From the NCBI RefSeq assembly GCF_018785315.1, contig NZ_WQPN01000017.1, forward strand, positions 40,641 to 104,640: a stretch of 64,000 nucleotides of DNA, in the 5' to 3' direction. Source of the stretch: Clostridium sp. MCC353. Lineage in GTDB: Bacteria > Bacillota > Clostridia > Lachnospirales > Lachnospiraceae. The notes beneath the pieces are model-generated. The model was given only the letters and a program-made list of their open reading frames with translations, made no database searches and was not told the DNA's origin. The position numbers and the translations under genes were made by a program. Numbering within the stretch: position 1 is the stretch's first letter; every line of letters starts with the position of its first letter. This document shows positions 32,626-42,632 of the stretch, in pieces.

Positions 32626-34606
32626 ACCGATTACCGTCGGATTCGTCGGGAATCCCAACTGTGGAAAAACCACCCTGTTCAATGCGTTTACAGGGGCTAA
32701 TTTAAAGGTAGCCAACTGGCCCGGTGTTACGGTTGAGCGGGTGGAAGGGCAGATGAGTTATCAGGGAAGGCCGATTAAGGTCATTGACCTTCCGGGCATC
32801 TACAGCCTGACTTCATATACCATTGAAGAGATCGTTACAAGGAAATGTATTGAGGGAAAAGATGTGGATGTGATCATCAACGTGGTGGATGCATCTTCTC
32901 TTGAAAGGAATCTTTATCTGACCCTTCAACTGCTGGAACTGAAAAAACCGGTTATCCTGGCCCTCAATATGATGGATATTGTGGAAGACAGAGGAATGAA
33001 AATCGACTTTCACCGCCTTCCTAAGATGCTGGGGCATATTCCGGTGGTTCCGGTTTCTGCAAGGAAGAGGACGGGGCTGGATCGTTTGATGGATGCTGTG
33101 ATTCAGCATTATGAAGAGGAACCTCAGGGCATCGTAGTACGGTACAGTGAAGCGGTTGAAGAGAAAATTGAGAAAATAGAAGTCGTTTTAAAGGCCCGTC
33201 TCGGCGGGGTACATAACCTGAGATGGTGCGCGATTAAGTTTTTGGAATACGATGAAGAAGTGTTCAGGGAGTATCCTGTTAATCTGATTAATATTATTGA
33301 TCATAATTATGAAAAACAAATTATCAATGAAAAATACGATTATATCGAAGAGGTGATCCGTGAATGTCTGTTCAATAAAGAGGAAAAGGAAGCGTTTACG
33401 GACAAGGTTGACCAGATTCTGACCCATCCCGTATGGGGAATACCGATTTTTCTTGGGATTATGGCTTTGGTATTTTTCTTTACATTTACAGTGGGGGACT
33501 TTTTGAAAGAGTATTTCCAGATTGGACTGGACTGGGTTTCGGCGGGCACGCTTACGCTGCTTTCCAATCTCAATGTGTCAGGCTGGATGATCTCTTTGGT
33601 GGTGGACGGAATTATCGCAGGTGTGGGAGGAATTCTAACATTCCTGCCCAATATCTTTATTCTGTTTCTGGCGCTGGCCTTTTTGGAGGACAGCGGGTAT
33701 ATGGCCAGGGTGGCCTATGTGATGAATGAGACCATGAGCATGGTAGGATTGTCGGGGAAGGCGTTTTTACCCATGCTGCTGGGCTTTGGCTGTACGGTTC
33801 CGGCTGTTATGGCAGCCAGGGCGCTGGCAACTCAGAGGGACCGGCTGAGGACCATACTCATCACCCCTTTTATGTCATGTTCCGCCAGACTGCCAATCTA
33901 TGTGCTGTTTGCGGAGATGTTTTTTCCAAACCACGCTTTGATGGTGGCCTATTCCCTCTATATCATCGGATTGGCGGTGGCGATTATCATAGCATTCGTT
34001 GTACATAAAACCTCGAAATCCACAGAAGAGGACACACTGCTGATTGAGCTTCCGGAATATAAGACGCCAAACGGCAGGACAGTGGCCATCTATGTCTGGG
34101 ATAAAGTTAAGGACTATCTTACAAAAGCAGGGACTACCATATTTGTGGCGTCAATTATATTGTGGTTTGTGCTGAATACCGGGCCATCGGGCTTTGTGAC
34201 AGATGTGACGGAGAGCTTTGCATCAATGTTCGGCCATGCCGTCGTTCCGGTATTGAAACCGGCCGGGCTGGGGAGCTGGCAGATTGCGGTGGCGCTTATC
34301 TCCGGGCTTTCCGCGAAAGAGGTGGTGGTATCCAGCTTTTCCGTACTATATGGAATTAGCAATGTTAATTCCCAGGCGGGGATGGCTGCGCTGTCCCAGG
34401 CGCTGGGCGCTTCCGGATTCGGCGGGCTGAACGCCTATGCGCTCATGATCTTCTGCCTGCTGTATACCCCTTGTGTGGCGGCAATCGGCACGATTAAAAG
34501 AGAGACAAAATCAATGAGATGGACAATGGGGATGGTTGTTTTCCAACTGGTACTGGCATGGAGCATGTCTGTGCTGGTTTTCCAGGTGGGAACCATGATT
34601 TTCTAA
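32606..34606 (+). CDS. feoB: Ferrous iron transporter FeoB
   Basis: A 666-residue Fe(II) permease. It has an N-terminal GTPase domain (G1 GNPNCGKTT, G3 DLPGIYSL, G4 NMMD), a helical GDI-like spacer, and a membrane domain of two Gate halves with conserved Cys (GFGCTVPAVMAAR, SCSARLPIYVL). No FeoC follows; instead a ThrE-type exporter pair starts 21 bases downstream, apparently in the same operon. Confidence 0.95.
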   Translation: MEHRDHKPITVGFVGNPNCGKTTLFNAFTGANLKVANWPGVTVERVEGQMSYQGRPIKVIDLPGIYSLTSYTIEEIVTRKCIEGKDVDVIINVVDASSLERNLYLTLQLLELKKPVILALNMMDIVEDRGMKIDFHRLPKMLGHIPVVPVSARKRTGLDRLMDAVIQHYEEEPQGIVVRYSEAVEEKIEKIEVVLKARLGGVHNLRWCAIKFLEYDEEVFREYPVNLINIIDHNYEKQIINEKYDYIEEVIRECLFNKEEKEAFTDKVDQILTHPVWGIPIFLGIMALVFFFTFTVGDFLKEYFQIGLDWVSAGTLTLLSNLNVSGWMISLVVDGIIAGVGGILTFLPNIFILFLALAFLEDSGYMARVAYVMNETMSMVGLSGKAFLPMLLGFGCTVPAVMAARALATQRDRLRTILITPFMSCSARLPIYVLFAEMFFPNHALMVAYSLYIIGLAVAIIIAFVVHKTSKSTEEDTLLIELPEYKTPNGRTVAIYVWDKVKDYLTKAGTTIFVASIILWFVLNTGPSGFVTDVTESFASMFGHAVVPVLKPAGLGSWQIAVALISGLSAKEVVVSSFSVLYGISNVNSQAGMAALSQALGASGFGGLNAYALMIFCLLYTPCVAAIGTIKRETKSMRWTMGMVVFQLVLAWSMSVLVFQVGTMIF

Positions 34607-34627
34607 AGTCACAGGGAGATATTGGTG

Positions 34628-35407
34628 ATGAATGATAAACTGCTTGTAGAGACTGCGGTTTTAGCAGGTGAGATTATGCTGGTGAGCGGAGCAGAAATAT
34701 ACCGGGTGGAAGATACGATCAACCGTATGCTGAGAAAAGCAGACAGGCAGACTTCAGAAGCGATCGTACTGTCCACCGGGATCTTTGTAACATTGAATGA
34801 TCCGGCGATTGAGCCGATTACAGTTGCCAGACGGGTGACGGACCGGTCAACGAATTTGAATAAAGTATATTTGGTAAATAATGTGTCCAGGCAGTTCTGC
34901 AATGGCCAGGTCACTGTGGAAGAGGCTTATGAGAAACTGCGGCAGGCTGAGACGATGCAGCAGTACAGGCCGTGGCTGAAGAACGTAGGGGTGGTGGGCG
35001 CCTCCATGTTTTTCGCTATCTTGCTGGGAGGCGGGCTGGCGGACTGTCTGGCTGCGGCCTTTGTAGGCGGTCTGCTGGCAGGTGTGCTATGGTTATCCGG
35101 CAGGATCAGGTTAAATGCCTTCTGCCAGACTTCACTGGGGGCGTTTACCATCGCAGTGGCGGCTTTGGTGCTGAAACAGTGGATCGTTCCGGAGCTTCAC
35201 CGGGATATTATCATAATCGGATGTATTATGCCCCTGGTGCCGGGCGTGATCTTCACAACGGCTATCCGGGATACGCTGAATGGGGATTATTCTGCGGGAG
35301 CCGCCAGAATGCTGGAGGCGGTTGTAATCGCTCTTGCGGTAGCAGCAGGCGTGGGTATCGGCATGGCGTTTTTCAGCCGCATTGCAGGAGGGATTTCCGT
35401 ATGGTAG
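34628..35407 (+). CDS. Threonine/serine exporter subunit, ThrE N-terminal domain (DUF1212)
   Basis: A 259-residue protein: soluble N-terminal segment (AGEIMLVSGAEIYRVEDTIN is the family signature) followed by five membrane helices. ATG 34628 fits GGGAGA at 34614-34619. The next gene encodes the second half; in this split form the two proteins together equal one ThrE exporter. The link with feoAB is positional only. Confidence 0.82.
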   Translation: MNDKLLVETAVLAGEIMLVSGAEIYRVEDTINRMLRKADRQTSEAIVLSTGIFVTLNDPAIEPITVARRVTDRSTNLNKVYLVNNVSRQFCNGQVTVEEAYEKLRQAETMQQYRPWLKNVGVVGASMFFAILLGGGLADCLAAAFVGGLLAGVLWLSGRIRLNAFCQTSLGAFTIAVAALVLKQWIVPELHRDIIIIGCIMPLVPGVIFTTAIRDTLNGDYSAGAARMLEAVVIALAVAAGVGIGMAFFSRIAGGISVW

Positions 35408-35820
35408 TTCAAACGATAGGTGCGTTTTTCGCTGTTCTCAGTTTTGCTTTGATTCTGGAAGTGCCGCCTAAGTATATCTTTCATGCCGGTTTTGTGGGGG
35501 CGGTCTGCTGGGCAATCTATATGATCTCACTGAATTATACGGATTCGGTGATTTTTGCGGCCTTCGTCTCCACTTTGGTGGTGGCTTTGATCAGCCATAT
35601 ATTTGCCAGGATGTTTAAAGTTCCGGTCACCGTGTTTTTGGTGGCGGGAATCCTGCCTTCCGTACCCGGCGCGTCGATTTACCGGTGCGTGTATTATATG
35701 ATCAGGAGCGCGTCGGATTTATCCGATTTCTACCTGATGGAGACCCTGCAGATAGCGGGAGCCATAGCAATGGCGGTGTTTATTATGGATTCCTTGTTCC
35801 GATTGGGACAGAAGAGTTAG
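35401..35820 (+). CDS. Threonine/serine exporter subunit, ThrE_2/DUF3815
   Basis: A 139-residue membrane protein with four hydrophobic helices and the family segment LVAGILPSVPGASIYRCVYY. The ATG at 35401 overlaps the stop of the partner gene (ATGGTAG) and has GGAGGG upstream. Its 3' end overlaps the convergent DUF5688 gene by 38 bases. Longer readings of this frame upstream only shadow the partner gene. Confidence 0.82.
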   Translation: MVVQTIGAFFAVLSFALILEVPPKYIFHAGFVGAVCWAIYMISLNYTDSVIFAAFVSTLVVALISHIFARMFKVPVTVFLVAGILPSVPGASIYRCVYYMIRSASDLSDFYLMETLQIAGAIAMAVFIMDSLFRLGQKS

Positions 35821-36739
35821 TGATTAATGAGATTTGATTATCAGAACGTGTATACAGATAGATCTGGTTGGAAAGCTGGTCTTCAGCAGGGACTTCCGAC
35901 TGGTTTATGGAAATGACCATTTCATTCAGTGAAGTGATATCCGTGGTTTTGTCATATGGAAGCAGCAGGACTTCGTGGACGCTGGAAGGCAGGATTATTA
36001 AATCCTGTCCCAGGCGGTCTGCGAAGTTTTTTAATACTCCGTGATACAGGATTGCGGCGGAGCCGTTTATATTGGAACGGTTGGAAAGCACGTAGAGAGG
36101 CGAAAGCCGGTCTTCCTCTTCCAACTGCTCCATATATTCTTCCTGGTAGTCGTCGCCCAGCCAATCTGCGGCAATCTCCTTCATCACATCCGGCATGCTT
36201 TTGATGGTGGGCGGCAGAAGGATTGGGGTGTTGGCCTTTGCCAGCTCATAGAGCTGGGTGGTAGTTACATTCCAGAGTGTCTGGTGGTCATTGTGTATCA
36301 TGGCGGTCATCTGCCCGGAAGCGGTTTCTTCCAGAAACAGATAGAAAACGATGGAAAGATCCAAATAAGGGATATGTGGTATATCCTTTAACAATTCCTG
36401 GTTGGAGGCGGTTTGGACTAATTTATAAATCACTTTGGTACTCAGTTTGGAGAAGTCGGTCATGGCCTGGGTATCGATCACAGGCAGATTGGAATTATCC
36501 TTATAGATGGACAGGATGTCCTGGGCGATCTCCTGGAGAGACATGCCTTTTTCATACAGGGGGAAATAGGGATTCAGATAAATGGTAGGCGCTACCTGGC
36601 CGTCCGGCGGGCTGATACAGATCCCGTCCAGAACGAGGCCGTTATTCTTGGATACCTGGCGGATCTGAATGGAATAGGAACCTCCCAGGGCATCTTCCAC
36701 CTGTTGTTTGACTGCATTTAGAAATGACGTGTATACCAT
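35783..36739 (-). CDS. DUF5688 family protein
   Basis: A 318-residue soluble protein of a Clostridia family of unknown role. The recognisable core is NNGLVLDGICISPPDGQVAP followed by TIYLNPYF. From memory I assign DUF5688. There is no signal peptide or membrane segment. AAGGAGG precedes the ATG on the minus strand. It overlaps the convergent ThrE_2 gene by 38 bases, so the two transcripts are complementary at their ends and no terminator separates them. Confidence 0.75.
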   Translation of the reverse strand: MVYTSFLNAVKQQVEDALGGSYSIQIRQVSKNNGLVLDGICISPPDGQVAPTIYLNPYFPLYEKGMSLQEIAQDILSIYKDNSNLPVIDTQAMTDFSKLSTKVIYKLVQTASNQELLKDIPHIPYLDLSIVFYLFLEETASGQMTAMIHNDHQTLWNVTTTQLYELAKANTPILLPPTIKSMPDVMKEIAADWLGDDYQEEYMEQLEEEDRLSPLYVLSNRSNINGSAAILYHGVLKNFADRLGQDLIILPSSVHEVLLLPYDKTTDITSLNEMVISINQSEVPAEDQLSNQIYLYTRSDNQISLITNSSVPIGTRNP

Positions 36740-37018
36740 GCGTATACCTCCTTGAGAAATGGTTTTTATGTAAACTGCAATGGGCGCAGAAACATATAAA
36801 TATAATAGATGTGATCACAATTATAAAAGAAAATATAGTATAAAATGATTGGAGTATTTTCCGAAACGGAAATCAGGATATAGAAAATTTAAGATTTAGA
36901 GCTATTATAACTGATGGCAAACTTTTTTACAAGAGGATTTTCGTAAAAATATGAAATGCAACACGATAGCCTCAGAAGCAATACAAACAAGGCCGTTGCC
37001 CCTTATCCCGCATCCTGC

Positions 37019-37077
37019 TTTTTAGACAGTTTTACAATTTTGTCTAAAAATCAACCAACTGGCAGCATTTGTATAAT
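37019..37077 (+). promoter_or_regulatory. Operator-like inverted repeat and -10 before the MMPL gene
   Basis: TTTTTAGACA (37019-37028) and TGTCTAAAAA (37041-37050) are perfect inverted 10-mers with centres 22 bases (two helix turns) apart. TATAAT follows at 37072-37077, without a clear -35. The layout suits a dimeric repressor such as a TetR-type protein, but no such gene is nearby. The rest of 36740-37138 shows only AT-rich sequence. Confidence 0.5.
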
Positions 37078-37138
37078 TACAAAGAAATAGAATCGTATTA
37101 TGTTATATTGCGGAGATGGAAAAGAGGATGATGACAGA

Positions 37139-39298
37139 ATGATAGATTTTATTATTAAAAAGGGCAGACTGATTGAGAAAATTTTTGCGGCGGCGGTGAT
37201 ATTTTCTGTCATTGCGGCCTGCTTTGTACAGGTGAATTATGATCTGAGCGAATACCTGCCGGATGATGTGGCGTCGAAGCAGGGATTAAACCTGATGGAG
37301 GAGGAATTCGGATACCCGGGTACGGCCAGAGTGATGGTAGGGCCGGTTTCCCTGTATGAGGCTAAAATCTATAAGGACAGAATCGCAGATGTGGACGGCG
37401 TGGATATGGTGATGTGGGCGGATACGGCCACAGATGTGTACCGGGCCAACATTTTTATAAAATATGATAATATCCAGGATTATTATAAGGACAGCTATGC
37501 GGTGATGGATATTATCTTTGAGGAAGGGGACAGCGACGCCCTGACCAAGTCTGCCATCAATGAGATGAAGAAAATAACCGGGGACAAAGGATATTTTATG
37601 GGATCGGCGGTGCAGAGCAAATCATTAAGCGAGACCCTGATGCGGGAAATATCCATAGCCATGGTTTTAGGGGTGGTAATGATTGCGGTGATCCTCTGCC
37701 TGACTACCACCTCCTGGTTTGAACCGGTGATGTTTTTAATGGTTATGGGAATTGCGATCATCATCAATATGGGAACCAATATTATCATCGGCCGGATCTC
37801 ATTTTTGACCTTCAGCGTGGCGTCGATCCTGCAATTGGCAATCGCCATGGATTACTCCGTTTTTCTTCTGCATTCCTTCATTAAGGAAAAAAATAAAGGG
37901 CTTGATCCGGAACCGGCTTTGGCTAATGCGCTGCGCAGTTCCATGTCTTCCATTCTCTCCAGCGGAGCTACCACGATTGTGGGATTTATCGTGCTGATGC
38001 TGATGCGGTTTTCGATTGGAAAGGATTTGGGTTTTGTTTTGGCTAAGGGAATTGTGATCAGCCTTCTGACCGTCATGTTTTTGATGCCGGCGCTGCTGCT
38101 CCGGTGGGGAAAGCTGGTGGAGAGAACCGCCCACCGTTCCTTTATGCCGGCATTTCATCAATTGGGGACATTTGTATACCGGGTGCGCTATGTTGTGCTG
38201 GCAGCCGTTGTGATTTTAGTGATCCCGATGTATGCTGCGCAGAATATGAATTCATTTACATTCGGAAACAGCGCTCTCGGATCCAGCCCGGGAACAAAGG
38301 TATATGAAGATGAGCAGAAAATCAACGGGAAATTCGGAAAGAGCAATCTGATCCTGGCCATAGTGCCCAATACCAATATGGTGACGGAAAAGGCGCTTAC
38401 GGATGAGCTGGATGATTTGTACTATACGAGATCCGTCACATCTCTGGCAGGGACCATACCCGAGGGAATACCGGAAAGCATTCTTCCCAAAAGCGCAACC
38501 AGCCTGCTGCATACGGACCAATACAGCAGGATTATGATGTACATAAAGACGTCTGATGAGAGTGATTTCGCATTTCAATGTGCGGATGAAATCGAAAGCA
38601 TTGTTAAAAAATATTACCCGGAAGGGGCATATGTGACAGGCGTTACCCCGTCTACCCAGGATATAAAAAAGACCATAACGGCGGATTACAATTTTGTAAA
38701 TATCCTGTCCATTCTGGGTGTGGCAGTGGTGATCCTGATCACGTTCAGATCGGTGATGGTGCCGTTAATCGTGCTGATCCCCATTGAAGTGGCCATTTTC
38801 TTTAATATGGCGCTGCCTTATTTTAAAGGGGAGAAAATGCTCTATTTAGGGTATATCATAGTGAGCTGCCTGCAGCTTGGAGCGACGGTGGATTATTCCA
38901 TCCTGATGACCAACAATTATGTGGAGAGCCGTAAGGAATATAAGGAAAAGGGCAGGGCGGTAAAACATACCGTATCCAGAAGCGCCCTGTCCATACTGAC
39001 TTCCGGATCCATTCTCACAATTGTGGGATATGGGCTTTATATGATCTCTTCCGTTGCCGCCATCGCGGATCTGGGCCATTTGATCGGAAGAGGGGCTTTG
39101 ATCAGCGTGGTGATGGTGCTGTTTTTGCTGCCCTATCTGCTGACGCTGGCGGACCGCTGGATCGTAAAAGACAGCGCACATCCCAAAAAGAGCCTGAAAC
39201 AGAGGTGGAATCTGCTGAAAGAGGAGATGCGCGAGATTAAAATGAAAAAGCAGTTGAAGGAGAAGGAGGTAGAAGAGGATGAAAATGTGGAAGAATAG
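37139..39298 (+). CDS. MMPL/RND-family membrane transporter
   Basis: A 719-residue exporter of the MMPL family (YdfJ/HAE2-like). It has twelve predicted helices in two repeats, each following an extracytoplasmic loop domain. Conserved segments are LQLAIAMDYSVFLLHSF and LQLGATVDYSILMTNNY, one per half, each with the proton-relay Asp-Tyr pair. Substrates in the family are lipids, surfactants or drugs. ATG 37139 is chosen because the protein then starts just before the first helix; its ribosome binding site is weak. It overlaps the next gene by 20 bases. Confidence 0.86.
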   Translation: MIDFIIKKGRLIEKIFAAAVIFSVIAACFVQVNYDLSEYLPDDVASKQGLNLMEEEFGYPGTARVMVGPVSLYEAKIYKDRIADVDGVDMVMWADTATDVYRANIFIKYDNIQDYYKDSYAVMDIIFEEGDSDALTKSAINEMKKITGDKGYFMGSAVQSKSLSETLMREISIAMVLGVVMIAVILCLTTTSWFEPVMFLMVMGIAIIINMGTNIIIGRISFLTFSVASILQLAIAMDYSVFLLHSFIKEKNKGLDPEPALANALRSSMSSILSSGATTIVGFIVLMLMRFSIGKDLGFVLAKGIVISLLTVMFLMPALLLRWGKLVERTAHRSFMPAFHQLGTFVYRVRYVVLAAVVILVIPMYAAQNMNSFTFGNSALGSSPGTKVYEDEQKINGKFGKSNLILAIVPNTNMVTEKALTDELDDLYYTRSVTSLAGTIPEGIPESILPKSATSLLHTDQYSRIMMYIKTSDESDFAFQCADEIESIVKKYYPEGAYVTGVTPSTQDIKKTITADYNFVNILSILGVAVVILITFRSVMVPLIVLIPIEVAIFFNMALPYFKGEKMLYLGYIIVSCLQLGATVDYSILMTNNYVESRKEYKEKGRAVKHTVSRSALSILTSGSILTIVGYGLYMISSVAAIADLGHLIGRGALISVVMVLFLLPYLLTLADRWIVKDSAHPKKSLKQRWNLLKEEMREIKMKKQLKEKEVEEDENVEE

Positions 39299-41387
39299 AA
39301 AACGGATAGCAGCGTCATTACTCAGCGCCGCGCTTCTTAGCTGCACAACGGCGGCGGAAGTATTGGCGGGACCGCCTGCAGTGGATACGGATGAGGCGTT
39401 ATATGTAAACCTGGATTATTACGGAAGCCCTCAGGAGACCAGCATTGTAAAGGGATGCAGTTTAAATGGAATACGTTCCTTTACCGATTATGGGACCTAT
39501 AATGATGTGACCAACATGTCAAATTACGCCCAGCCGGTTGTGACCCAGGATGGGGTGAGCTGGGAACTGGAGCAGGATGTAAAGGAGCGTTTCTATTACG
39601 AATGCCAGTTGGACAATGACAGCGTGATCCTGCCCTGGACATTTGACATTTCATATAAATTGAACGGCGTGCCCATAGAAGCCCAGAAACTTGTGGGCGC
39701 GGACGGATTGGTGGAAATCGATGTGGAATGTATCCCCAATGAAGCCGCAGACGATTATTATAAGAATAATATGATTCTTCAGGTAGGAACCCTGGTGGAT
39801 ATGGAAGACGTGAACAGCGTTTCGGCGCCCGGATCACAGACCCAGTCCATCGGAACATATAAAGCCATTATATTTGCGGCGGTTCCGGGGCAGGAGAAGA
39901 CGTTCCATATTGAGATCGGAACCAGCAATTTTGAAACCATGGGGATCATCATGCTGATGATTCCGGGAACATTAGACCAGATGAAGGAGATCAAAGATAT
40001 CAAAGAAGTCAAGGATACGGTTTCCGATTCCACCGATGAGCTGCTGGATGGAATGGATGAAATACTGGATAAACTGGACCGGGTGACTTCCGGCATGGAT
40101 TCGACGAAAGAGGGTCTGGCCGAGCTTAAAAAAGCCAAAGAGAATTTTGACGCGGCCAAGGATAATTTCTATGCCAATGCGGATCAGGGGCTGGATGAGC
40201 TGCAGGCTCTCAGCGGCAAGATCGGAGAGCTGGCCCCTGACATCAATAACAGTAAGGAAACCTTAGATCAGATCAGTACCGACCTGGATCATATGGTGGA
40301 TACACTGACCGATGCCAGTGACGGGGTGGGCGGATTATCCGCTCAATTGGATGACCTTCACGAGAATCTGGATGAACTCAAGTATGAAATCGGCCATTCC
40401 AATTCGGATAAGGCGGATTCCATCGCTGATATCATCAACGGAAAACTGGATGAACTGGAAAATACCCTGGACCAGCTTGAGGAAGGCATGTCCGGAAGCG
40501 GGGAAGAGTTAGATGGTGCGGCGGCCGGAGAAGCGGTGGAAAAGCTGAATGATATTATGGCCCAGCTTTCAGACCAGCTTGGCGGCTACGTGGATCCGGA
40601 CCAGCTGGCCGTGATCATGGCCCAGCTTGGAAGTCTGGATCCCGATTATATCCCCAGCGATCTCAGCCAGATCAACGACATATTCGACCTGTACCGGGAA
40701 GCCATAAGCAGCGCGAGAAATCTGATGGACCGCGTAAAAGAGATCACAAAAGATGTGAAAGCCGGCGGACGTTCGGCGGTGGGAGATACCAGCAGCGTGG
40801 CGGGAAAGCTGAGCGATGTGCTGGACGATATGGACAGTCTGATTTCCAATGTCTATGATCTGAATAAGACGGTAAATGAGAATAAAGACAGCTTCCACGC
40901 CATGCTCGACCACGCGGCAGAGACGGCTGTGCTGATGAGTGAAGGCAGCAATAGCCTTGTAAACGCGCTCCGTGTGGTTCAGCAGACGGCTAAAAATAAC
41001 CGGGAAGCGGTAGAATCGGGAACGGATAAGACCCTGGACGGCCTGATTGATATCTTTGAGAAGGCGGCGGAACCTTCTTCCAGGGATAAAGTGAAAGACG
41101 CCACTCATGAGCTGAAAGACAGCGTGAAAAATGAAATCGACAAGGTGGAAGACGAGACAAATTTGCTGAATCTGGATGTGGAAGAGGAAATGATATCATT
41201 TACATCGGACAAAAATCCGGCGCCGGACAGCATACAGGTGATTCTCAGAACCCAGGAAATCTCGGAAGAGAGCTTAAATACCAATGCCATTGATATAGAA
41301 CCGGCAGAGGTGGAAGTGGGGATTTGGGCTAAGATTGTGAACGTGTTTAAGAAGATATGGGAAGCGGTTATGTCTATTTTCAGTTAG
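39279..41387 (+). CDS. Exported coiled-coil partner of the MMPL transporter
   Basis: A 702-residue secreted protein with a signal peptide (residues about 1-30), a beta-rich N-terminal domain to about 240, then about 400 residues of acidic heptad-like helices (for example DELLDGMDEILDKLDRVTSG). A hydrophobic, aromatic tail (IWAKIVNVFKKIWEAVMSIF) could re-insert into the membrane. It resembles the YhgE/Pip-like architecture found beside MMPL proteins in Firmicutes. AGGAGG precedes the ATG. A role as periplasm-side adaptor is inference. Confidence 0.7.
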   Translation: MKMWKNRKRIAASLLSAALLSCTTAAEVLAGPPAVDTDEALYVNLDYYGSPQETSIVKGCSLNGIRSFTDYGTYNDVTNMSNYAQPVVTQDGVSWELEQDVKERFYYECQLDNDSVILPWTFDISYKLNGVPIEAQKLVGADGLVEIDVECIPNEAADDYYKNNMILQVGTLVDMEDVNSVSAPGSQTQSIGTYKAIIFAAVPGQEKTFHIEIGTSNFETMGIIMLMIPGTLDQMKEIKDIKEVKDTVSDSTDELLDGMDEILDKLDRVTSGMDSTKEGLAELKKAKENFDAAKDNFYANADQGLDELQALSGKIGELAPDINNSKETLDQISTDLDHMVDTLTDASDGVGGLSAQLDDLHENLDELKYEIGHSNSDKADSIADIINGKLDELENTLDQLEEGMSGSGEELDGAAAGEAVEKLNDIMAQLSDQLGGYVDPDQLAVIMAQLGSLDPDYIPSDLSQINDIFDLYREAISSARNLMDRVKEITKDVKAGGRSAVGDTSSVAGKLSDVLDDMDSLISNVYDLNKTVNENKDSFHAMLDHAAETAVLMSEGSNSLVNALRVVQQTAKNNREAVESGTDKTLDGLIDIFEKAAEPSSRDKVKDATHELKDSVKNEIDKVEDETNLLNLDVEEEMISFTSDKNPAPDSIQVILRTQEISEESLNTNAIDIEPAEVEVGIWAKIVNVFKKIWEAVMSIFS

Positions 41388-41401
41388 GCGGAGACGATAC
41401 C

Positions 41402-41440
41402 GGGGAGTTATGACTCACATGAGCATAACTCCCTCTTTTT
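41402..41440 (+). terminator. Terminator after the MMPL operon
   Basis: GGGGAGTTATG pairs with CATAACTCCC over an ACTCACATGAG loop, followed by TCTTTTT. Confidence 0.8.
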
Positions 41441-41454
41441 ATTCACGGAATCAA

Positions 41455-42363
41455 TTATCTGCCAGCCGGGTTTATCAGATCCAGTTCCAGCTTATTAAAG
41501 CTGTTAATAATATGTTTTTTAAATGTGAGAAGCATCTTTGGCATGAATTTTTCTTTGTGGTAAACGATATAAAAATCCTGTTTCATATTTAAGTATGGAA
41601 TCGCCTTAAATTCGCCGTTTTTCAGCCTTTTCCGGACAGATAGTTTGGAGAGGACCCCTACGCCGTGGCCTGCGGCCACTGCATTTTTAATCGCCTGTGT
41701 GTTATGGCAGATCCAGGTGGGCGTCCAGTGTATCCCCAGTTCTTTTGTCACTTTCTCGAATTGTATCCTGGTACCGCTTCCCGGCTCGCGGATGATAAAA
41801 TCTGCTGTTTCAAGATCTCTCACTGTAATGGAATCCAGTTGGTAAAACGGATGGTTTTGGCTGTAGACCGCCACCACATCAGCCTCCATAAACTGTTCCG
41901 TAATCAGGACCGGATTGTCGATACAGCCCTCGATCAGAGCGATATCGATATCATTATTTAATAACAGACTTTGTACGCGCTGGGTATTTTCGATATAAAC
42001 ACGATATTGAATATCAGGATATAGAAGTTTAAAGGAAGAGATGATGTCGCTTAATATACTGGTTCCAACGGTAACGCTGGCTCCAATTCTGATTAAATCA
42101 TTGGTGGCAGTATGGCGTATTTCACTATCAATTTTGTCGTATGTATCCACCAGATAGATGGAGTGGTGGTAAATGGTTTTCCCCGCCTCTGTCAGATAAA
42201 GCTTCTTGTCAAGCCTTTCAAACAGCTTAACGCCATACCAGTCTTCAAGCTCTCCGATTGTTTTGCTGATAGACGGCTGGGATACGTGAAGGACTTTCGA
42301 TGCCTGTGTCATATTCATATGTCTGCAAACTTCATTGAAAACACGAAAGTGTCGGATTGTCAT
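41455..42363 (-). CDS. LysR-type transcriptional regulator
   Basis: A 302-residue LTTR. The N-terminal HTH reads MTQASKVLHVSQPSISKTIG with the following helix LEDWYGVKLFERL, and the C-terminal effector domain is of PBP type (IRIGASVTVGTSILSDII). The start at 42363 is preceded by CAGGAGG on the minus strand; a longer frame adds 37 residues without a site. It is divergent from the KDG-kinase-like operon and is the obvious candidate regulator of it. The closest analogues act with organic-acid ligands. Confidence 0.87.
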   Translation of the reverse strand: MTIRHFRVFNEVCRHMNMTQASKVLHVSQPSISKTIGELEDWYGVKLFERLDKKLYLTEAGKTIYHHSIYLVDTYDKIDSEIRHTATNDLIRIGASVTVGTSILSDIISSFKLLYPDIQYRVYIENTQRVQSLLLNNDIDIALIEGCIDNPVLITEQFMEADVVAVYSQNHPFYQLDSITVRDLETADFIIREPGSGTRIQFEKVTKELGIHWTPTWICHNTQAIKNAVAAGHGVGVLSKLSVRKRLKNGEFKAIPYLNMKQDFYIVYHKEKFMPKMLLTFKKHIINSFNKLELDLINPAGR

Positions 42364-42497
42364 TATAAAACCTCCTGGTATTTGATTGGCGGGAAATATT
42401 ATAAAAATTATATTACAATAAATATCGCTTTTCAAGGTGGCAAATAATGGAAAAACAACATTCAAAACCAGCATTTTGTATAAAAAACCCTCGTTTT

Positions 42498-42584
42498 AGT
42501 GATTTAATTTCACTTTAATAACCAATTGGTTATCAGCCCGATTCGGTTTATGTATTTTACAAAGAACAATCCGGTGTTTATAAT
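42498..42584 (+). promoter_or_regulatory. Promoter and LysR operator candidates of the sugar-acid operon
   Basis: TTTACA (42556-42561), a 17-base spacer and TATAAT (42579-42584) form a strong promoter. Upstream lie a perfect 16-bp palindrome ATAACCAATTGGTTAT (42518-42533) and AGTGA-N7-TCACT (42498-42514), which contains a T-N11-A LysR-type motif. The positions fit activation by the divergent regulator. Confidence 0.65.
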
Positions 42585-42632
42585 AAAATCATAAGCTGAG
42601 AGGCGGAGATGAAAAGAAAAGGAGGCAGGATG

